Assembly (NCBI GenBank): GCA_964592255.1
Contig: CAZQCI010000010.1
Coordinates: forward strand, 1 to 36,267
Direction: 5' to 3'
Length of the DNA: 36,267 bases
DNA from: CAZQCI01 sp964592255
Lineage (GTDB): Bacteria; UBA10199; SBBF01
Shown: positions 31,573-36,267 of the stretch, piece by piece
Position numbering within the stretch: position 1 is the stretch's first letter
How the letters are laid out: the number at the start of each line of letters is the position of its first letter
The notes under the pieces: model-generated
The model's input: the letters and a program-made list of their open reading frames with translations, nothing else
Told to the model about the DNA's origin: nothing
Database searches by the model: none
Position numbers and translations under genes: made by a program

Positions 31573-32255
31573 TACGTTTTTTCAATTAATCGTTCTTTTT
31601 CGGTGATGCGATTGACTTCTTCATCGATGTCTTTGAAAAGAGCCAAAGTGGCCTCTCGGATTTTTTCGTAATTAGAATTACCACTTTTGTTGGATAGGAT
31701 AATGCCCAAACGGTTTTTTAATCCTTGTAAAAAAAGACGGGCCTTTTGGCTGGGGTATTGTTTGGCCATATGAATAAAGGCATGAATATTAGTTCCGTTG
31801 AGAGTTAGCTGCCCATCTTCATCGAGCATGTAACTAATGCCGTCTGTTTTCTCGTCATATTTTCTTTTCATCAAACGCATGATTTTAGCGATATAGGCTT
31901 CTCCCAAGGCTACCAGTCGTCCTAATTCGCCGTTGGGATCAATGTCTTCTTCGACTTCAGAGGAGCCTACTTTCTTTTTTCGTTTTTTGCCAAAACGCCG
32001 CAGTGTTTGATTGATGAAAGCATTAAGGTCGCCGGACAGTTGGGCCCAAAATTCTATGGGTTTTTCAGGTGAATGCTCAATCAGTTCGGAAATATTTTGG
32101 CCGTTAATGAAGATATGTCCGGTAGAAAAATTCCATTTACCGGAAGGAAGAACAATGGGCGTTTTAATGCTAGGTATATTCCGGTCGACTTTCGACTCCG
32201 GCAATTCCCCCGGCATAATTTTTTGAATCAACTTAATGGGTTTAATAAAGTCCAC
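31572..32255 (-). CDS. Unknown protein with internal duplication, coupled to comEC
   Basis: I do not recognise this 227-residue soluble protein. It holds two related segments: HIFINGQNISELIEHSPEKPIEFWAQLSGDLNAF (about 47-80) and QLTLNGTNIHAFIHMAKQYPSQKARLFLQGLKNRL (about 148-182). Each has the form 'h-h-NG-NI-..hI......P......h...L'. A very basic block (FGKKRKKK) lies between them and an acidic/helical C-terminus follows (EKIREATLALFKDIDEEVNRITEKERLIEK). No signal or membrane helix is seen. A GTG is used as start (next ATG 32216). Its stop overlaps comEC's start, so the proteins are made together, but whether it serves DNA uptake is unknown. Confidence 0.7.
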   Translation of the reverse strand: MDFIKPIKLIQKIMPGELPESKVDRNIPSIKTPIVLPSGKWNFSTGHIFINGQNISELIEHSPEKPIEFWAQLSGDLNAFINQTLRRFGKKRKKKVGSSEVEEDIDPNGELGRLVALGEAYIAKIMRLMKRKYDEKTDGISYMLDEDGQLTLNGTNIHAFIHMAKQYPSQKARLFLQGLKNRLGIILSNKSGNSNYEKIREATLALFKDIDEEVNRITEKERLIEKT

Positions 32256-32340
32256 AAACCTATTTTCAAATGATTCTAATGGATTAGCAACCCTAAAATA
32301 AGAGCAACGTTCCTTAAAAATAGCCGATAACCCTTAGGTT

Positions 32341-34749
32341 ATGGGTGATGGGACAATCAACAAAATTGCCATTATTATCAATGGAGATAGCGAGGCCAGG
32401 CATCTTCAAAATGTGGATAGGTCACTTCACGTTTTAACAGATATGGGGTATCAAACGTATGTTTATTCAACAGAAACTCCAAAAGATCAGCCTTTTTCCC
32501 TTACTTTAAATGATCCCGAAAAATTTCAAAATCTTCTCAAGGGTCTTCCCACGGATGACGATGACGACGTGGTTGTCTATGTTACCGGGCACGGGGGTCA
32601 GGATAAGGAAGGTCCTTATCCTGTTATTGATCGAAGGAATCCTGCAATCAATCATCAGTTTCTAGTCCAATTAGATCAGATCAAATATGGCACCCGAACG
32701 GTTATTGTGGATGGATGTTACCTAGGGGGGGCCACAAAACTTTTTTTGAATGATCCCAAAACAGTTTTTATCTCTTCAGGAAGCCAAAACGAAGTTGTGG
32801 AATGTCAGTATTTTGCCCCATTTTTTTGGGATGATCAGCAAAATATTCCGGACTTAAACCATAATAGACAGACAAGTTGGTATGAACGATATCGCTATGC
32901 CGTTAAACAGGGAGATAATGTAAAACAAAAAAAGGAAGAAGTAGAACAAGATCATCCTCAATTTGTAAAAACAAAAGATTATCCCATCACGGATTCTCTT
33001 CCTACTTTTCCGGAAGTAGCTGTGACCATGGTTAGTTCACAGGAAGAATTGGATCTGCAATTACAACGGGTTCCCAAAGGACAGACGGCTGTTCTTTATT
33101 ATTCGGCTTCGTGGTGTAGTGTCTGTACAAAATTTTCTCCCGACTATGAATATCTGGCACGTGATTATGGAGGGCAGGTTTTGTTTCTTAAAACCTTATC
33201 GGAAGATTTAGCTAAAGCACATGATATCTCTGGATTTCCCACTCTTCAAATTTTTAAAGACGGTAAAATTACAACCTTGTCTGGTTTGAAAGAGAATGAA
33301 GAACTTAAAAAATATCTCCCGGAGCCTCCTCCCATGGTTGTATCAGAGAAACTTGAGACAGAAGTTCGGCATGCCTGGCAAACAATGGAATGGTCTAAAT
33401 CCAAGGATGACCATGAAAAAAGTTACAAACATTTTTCGGATCAGGAATGGGAAAGTTTGAAACAAGAGTTTGGTGGAGAAAAAGAGTTGAAAGCTTATCT
33501 CCGAAGGGTGGAAGGCGATTTGGCCACGGAAAGTTTTCAGAAAAATGTTGAAAGATTAGCAGGGCATTTTCTTAATGATAATGATTATGACGAAATATTG
33601 TCTCAGTTGGAAGCCGATTTAGATAAAGTCGATTCTTTTCCTGCTGATATGGCGGATATTTTTTATTCTTTTTTAGGCAGCTCTTGTCTTCGATGGCTTA
33701 AAGAAAAAGCCGTAACCCTTTTGATTGATGGGCTTGATACAAAAAATGGGTCACTTGTCGCTGAAGTTTTAGAAAATATTTTGGCACGAACATCCCAAGA
33801 GCCAGAATGGAGCCAAGAGAAAGATGTTTGGGGGGTGAGTGAGCTCCAAAAGACAAAAGTATTCGATAACAAACCTGTTGCTGTGATTCTGGGTGTGGTG
33901 ATGGCTCAAGATACGGATATTCCTAACTTGGGACTTATTGCCAAACCTCTTTTGGATCTTTTGGCTTTAAGTGCTCCGCAAGATGGGGATCCACCCCGAA
34001 CGGTTTATGCTAAACAATGGTTGGGAAAAAAAGCGTATGCCGTGATTGCGAAGAACTGTGAAAAAGGTAGTAATTATTATTATTCTAAAGACAGACAGGA
34101 ATTTAAAAAAGCCATTATTGCTACGGCTAAAGAATGTGAGATGTGGAAAAAAATCGATGCCATTGCTTCTCTCCAAAAAGATCCACTTACTTGGCTTGTA
34201 AGTATTGACGCCCCATGCTCTCTTGTTTTTCCCAAATTGCCAAGGCCTGATGATCCAAAAACTGCTTATGTTGTCCATACACAGCTTCAAGGCTATGCAT
34301 ATTATTTAGAATTTCAGAGGCAAAATTATGATTTTTCCCTAAAAGCCGATTTAAATCCCATCGATTTTGTTTTATATCAAATAGCGTCTGTGTATGAAGC
34401 CGGGGATGAAAAAGCCCATATTCCAGATGGATATGGTAGAGAATATAATAAAAGGTGGAACCCATTTATTGAGTCGATCATTAAAACCGGAGGTTTTGAT
34501 TATCTTCTTTCTTTTCTTCGTGAAAAACAGGAACCTCTTTTTCAAGTTGTGGCTTTTCAAGGTGTGGTGAAAACTATTTTAGATTCAAAGAATCGAGATC
34601 AGGCTCAACGAGAATACCAAAAAAAATTAGAGCAAATTGCCAGTACGCTCCCAACTAGCCACCCTCGAAGTGCCTGGGCCTTTCGTTATATGCAAACTTG
34701 TTTTGGGTATTTAAGTAGTAAACGTTATGTTGCTTTAGGATATATGTAG
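32341..34749 (+). CDS. Caspase-like protease / thioredoxin fusion with helical C-terminal region
   Basis: The 802-residue product appears to be a multidomain protein. Residues about 7-190 look like a C14/C13 (caspase/legumain) fold: a strand, then VVVYVTGHGG with catalytic His84, then TVIVDGCYLGGA with catalytic Cys126. Residues about 225-330 are a thioredoxin domain with SASWCSVC (C259-x-x-C262, Trp before the first Cys as in thioredoxin) and cis-Pro300 in GFPT. The remaining about 470 residues are mainly helical, with no family that I recognise. There is no signal peptide, so the Trx part acts in the reducing cytoplasm or as a scaffold. It is divergent from the comEC-linked gene and convergent with a lipoprotein-like gene. 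The ATG has a weak ribosome site. Confidence 0.8.
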   Translation: MGDGTINKIAIIINGDSEARHLQNVDRSLHVLTDMGYQTYVYSTETPKDQPFSLTLNDPEKFQNLLKGLPTDDDDDVVVYVTGHGGQDKEGPYPVIDRRNPAINHQFLVQLDQIKYGTRTVIVDGCYLGGATKLFLNDPKTVFISSGSQNEVVECQYFAPFFWDDQQNIPDLNHNRQTSWYERYRYAVKQGDNVKQKKEEVEQDHPQFVKTKDYPITDSLPTFPEVAVTMVSSQEELDLQLQRVPKGQTAVLYYSASWCSVCTKFSPDYEYLARDYGGQVLFLKTLSEDLAKAHDISGFPTLQIFKDGKITTLSGLKENEELKKYLPEPPPMVVSEKLETEVRHAWQTMEWSKSKDDHEKSYKHFSDQEWESLKQEFGGEKELKAYLRRVEGDLATESFQKNVERLAGHFLNDNDYDEILSQLEADLDKVDSFPADMADIFYSFLGSSCLRWLKEKAVTLLIDGLDTKNGSLVAEVLENILARTSQEPEWSQEKDVWGVSELQKTKVFDNKPVAVILGVVMAQDTDIPNLGLIAKPLLDLLALSAPQDGDPPRTVYAKQWLGKKAYAVIAKNCEKGSNYYYSKDRQEFKKAIIATAKECEMWKKIDAIASLQKDPLTWLVSIDAPCSLVFPKLPRPDDPKTAYVVHTQLQGYAYYLEFQRQNYDFSLKADLNPIDFVLYQIASVYEAGDEKAHIPDGYGREYNKRWNPFIESIIKTGGFDYLLSFLREKQEPLFQVVAFQGVVKTILDSKNRDQAQREYQKKLEQIASTLPTSHPRSAWAFRYMQTCFGYLSSKRYVALGYM

Positions 34750-34757
34750 AACCCAAA

Positions 34758-35138
34758 CTACTTCACAAATTTTTCAAACACTTCACTATAAGGGCCCGCA
34801 AAACTTTCCGTTTCGGGGTTTTTCTCCAATTCTTTTTTAAATTGAAGAAGTTGTTCTTTTTGGATGGGTGTTAGTTTTAAGTTCGCCACATTGTGGCCTT
34901 TGTAAAAAATGGTTTTTCGAACGGAGTCGAAATGCAATGAAACCACTTCGCTATTGGCGACAAAGGTAAAGGTGATTTTGTTATTGGCGTGAAAGAGTTT
35001 TCGATCCAAAACACCATGTTTTTTGAAAAGTTGGTCATAACCCGGGCGTGGAAGCTGGGAATGCCTTACTTCAATTTCTTCGATGGGTTTGGTTTCTGGT
35101 AGTTTTGCATTCATAAAATAACTGCACCCCTGCAACAC
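34758..35138 (-). CDS. Small lipoprotein-like protein, start and signal peptide uncertain
   Basis: The frame gives a 126-residue protein ending SEVFEKFVK. With the GTG at 35138 it begins MLQGCSYFMNAK, where LQGC is a good lipobox but only four residues precede the Cys, too few for a signal peptide. The upstream codons in frame read like the rest of a lipoprotein leader (IFTSLA, stop, ILHFVLQGC) interrupted by a TAA at about 35151, and no ATG is in frame before it. Alternatively an ATG at 35114 gives a leaderless cytoplasmic protein, with AGGGG twelve bases upstream. The rest has a strand-rich part (KITFTFVANSEVVSLHFDSVRKTIFYKG) and helices. Family unknown. Confidence 0.6.
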   Translation of the reverse strand: MLQGCSYFMNAKLPETKPIEEIEVRHSQLPRPGYDQLFKKHGVLDRKLFHANNKITFTFVANSEVVSLHFDSVRKTIFYKGHNVANLKLTPIQKEQLLQFKKELEKNPETESFAGPYSEVFEKFVK

Positions 35139-35282
35139 AAAATGCAGAATTTATGCCAAAGAGGTAAAAATTCTATCTATTTGAATTTAAATGGTTTTTT
35201 TATTTTTTTAGAATTAATGAAAGGACGTATAAGGTTTCATTATGAGAAGTTTATCGAATTGAGATCAGTCCGAAACCCTTGA

Positions 35283-36038
35283 TTAAAATACAAAAAGACC
35301 GGCTCCGCCATCCACCCAGATGATTTGGCCTGTAATAAAACCGGCTTTTTCGGAACAGAGAAAAGCCACCAAATTACCAACATCTTCGGGTTTTCCTAAG
35401 CGGCGCATAGGGCAGGCTTCCTTCATCCGGGTGAGCATATCGTCACGGATAAATTCAACAGCTCCTGTCTCTACTACGCCCGGGGCGATGACATTAACAG
35501 TGATGTTGGAACGCGCTCCTTCAAGGGCTAATGATTTGCCTAAACCAATCATGGATGCTTTGGACGTGGAATAACTGGTTTGTCCTAAGCCTCCATCGGT
35601 TCCGGCAATGGAGGACATCATCACGACGCGGCCCCATTTTTGTTCTAGCATATGAGGCCAGACAGCCCGGCTGATGTTAGCGGTGCCGATAGTGTTGACT
35701 TGAATGTCGCGGTTCCAGCGTTCTACAGGAATACTGGTAAACATACCGACGGTGGTAAGAATAGAGGCGTTGTTAACTAAAATAGATACAGGGCCTAAAT
35801 CTTTTTTGATTTGCTCCACAGTTTCGTTGACCTGATCCACTTTTGAAATATCACAAATATAACCTTTAGCTATGCCCCCTTTTTGAGTGATTAGTTTTAC
35901 GGTTTCATCCGACGGAGCCACATCCACAATGGCGATTTTAGCTCCAGCTTCAGCTAAAGCTAAGGCATCTGCTCGTCCTAAGCCATTGCCGGCGGCCCCT
36001 GTTATGACGGCTACTTTATTTTTGATTCCGTAATCCAT
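35283..36038 (-). CDS. Short-chain dehydrogenase/reductase (FabG-like)
   Basis: Classical SDRs oxidise or reduce alcohols/ketones with NAD(P). The 251-residue product has TGAAGNGLG (13-21) for the dinucleotide, the NNAS motif at 89-92, catalytic Ser in MSSIAG (142-143) and YSTSK with Tyr156 and Lys160. The usual C-terminus is PEDVGNLVAFLCSEKAGFITGQIIWVDGGAG. An acidic residue after strand 2 (IVDV) suggests NAD(H) preference. The longer frame to 36155 contains an implausible N-terminus; ATG 36038 follows AAGGAG and is chosen. FabG-like is a superfamily label: the substrate is unknown, and no fatty-acid operon surrounds it. Confidence 0.92.
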   Translation of the reverse strand: MDYGIKNKVAVITGAAGNGLGRADALALAEAGAKIAIVDVAPSDETVKLITQKGGIAKGYICDISKVDQVNETVEQIKKDLGPVSILVNNASILTTVGMFTSIPVERWNRDIQVNTIGTANISRAVWPHMLEQKWGRVVMMSSIAGTDGGLGQTSYSTSKASMIGLGKSLALEGARSNITVNVIAPGVVETGAVEFIRDDMLTRMKEACPMRRLGKPEDVGNLVAFLCSEKAGFITGQIIWVDGGAGLFVF

Positions 36039-36054
36039 ACTTTCTCCTTTATCG

Positions 36055-36164
36055 CTGAAATGAGTGGTAAGCTGTTTTATGGAAATTTCTTCGTTTGTTT
36101 GACAAGTCCGCAGGACGAGGAGTTTCGAAGAAATTGGAACAAAATAGCTTACCACTCATTTCAG
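36055..36164. repeat. 110-bp palindromic element (39-bp inverted arms)
   Basis: The arms 36055-36093 and 36126-36164 are inverted copies; their outer 19 bp (CTGAAATGAGTGGTAAGCT / its complement) are perfect and the inner AATTTCTTCG / CGAAGAAATT ends match too. The 32-nt loop contains a small GTCC/GGAC hairpin. It lies 17 bp upstream of the SDR start, in its leader or promoter. Confidence 0.8.
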
Positions 36165-36195
36165 AGTTTTTATTTCATCTTTAAAAGTATGTCCA

Positions 36196-36267
36196 TTATT
36201 TTTGATTTTTCTCCACAGCCTCACACATTATCTTAGAAGACAAAACAGCCGATTCAATCGTGGCCGG
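36196..36267 (-). CDS. Partial C-terminus of a probable FAD-dependent oxidoreductase
   Basis: Only the last 23 residues are inside the window: PATIESAVLSSKIMCEAVEKNQK followed by TAA. The phrase '.TIESAVLSGK..A.A' near a C-terminus is typical of the FAD-binding end of flavin amine oxidase/phytoene-desaturase-like proteins. The gene runs off the end of the window, so nothing more can be said. It sits upstream of the SDR gene on the same strand, separated by the large palindrome. Confidence 0.42.
   Translation of the reverse strand, partial: PATIESAVLSSKIMCEAVEKNQK

Noticed and set aside
1..36267. CRISPR array, tRNA, rRNA, prophage or intact insertion sequence
   Set aside because: No regularly spaced direct repeats, cloverleaf, rRNA core sequence, integrase or transposase was found by reading both strands.

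Overview
The window is AT-rich chromosomal DNA, most likely from a Gram-negative bacterium. Evidence for an outer membrane is two or three lipoproteins, MopE-type surface proteins and a zinc-finger anti-sigma factor. A bactofilin behind parAB, MopE-type calcium/metal-binding surface proteins, a class II photolyase and DUF2339/DUF3999 membrane proteins together suggest a deltaproteobacterial, Bdellovibrio-like or candidate-phylum lineage. This placement is inference; there is no rRNA gene in the window to settle it. No tRNA, rRNA, CRISPR array, phage or intact insertion sequence was seen.

Layout. 1-4815: a secreted cyclophilin, then a chromosome-segregation block (rsmG, parA, parB, bactofilin) with two near-perfect parS sites flanking rsmG, then a small Ala/Pro-rich lipoprotein and a bidirectional terminator. 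This gene order is typical of origin-proximal DNA. 4822-7762 (minus): tlyA and a RidA-family gene, then a degenerate methyltransferase-like gene behind a Phd/YefM-like protein with a long disordered tail. 8180-10763 (plus): an ECF sigma factor overlapping its putative anti-sigma factor, then a class II CPD photolyase. 10765-12250 (minus): a BaiN/HI0933-type flavoprotein overlapping ppnP. 12328-16833 (plus): DUF2339 and DUF3999 membrane proteins separated by a 176-bp MITE-like element. 16849-19741: a secreted hypothetical protein, then a metallopeptidase/ATP-grasp ligase pair ending in a strong terminator. 19763-22494 (minus): two overlapping MopE-type surface protein genes. 22719-25573 (plus): a long cyanobacterial/plant-type IspH, a DcrB-like protein, and a FabH homologue whose catalytic Cys is Ser.

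25574-29174 (minus) holds a probable iron-uptake operon: fur, feoA, feoB and an uncatalogued 42-residue membrane protein, followed by a gene with a Pro-rich tail. Its promoter candidate has a 9-G tract in the spacer and a Fur-box-like palindrome upstream. 29326-32255 (minus) is comEC behind a conserved-looking gene of unknown function. 32341-34749 (plus) encodes an 802-residue caspase-like protease/thioredoxin/helical fusion, the most unusual protein in the window. The end holds a small lipoprotein-like gene, a FabG-like SDR, a large palindrome and the tail of a probable flavoprotein.

The window also carries several unrelated families of intergenic palindromes (REP- or MITE-like). Many starts lack a clear Shine-Dalgarno sequence, so several start choices are uncertain and are marked as such.
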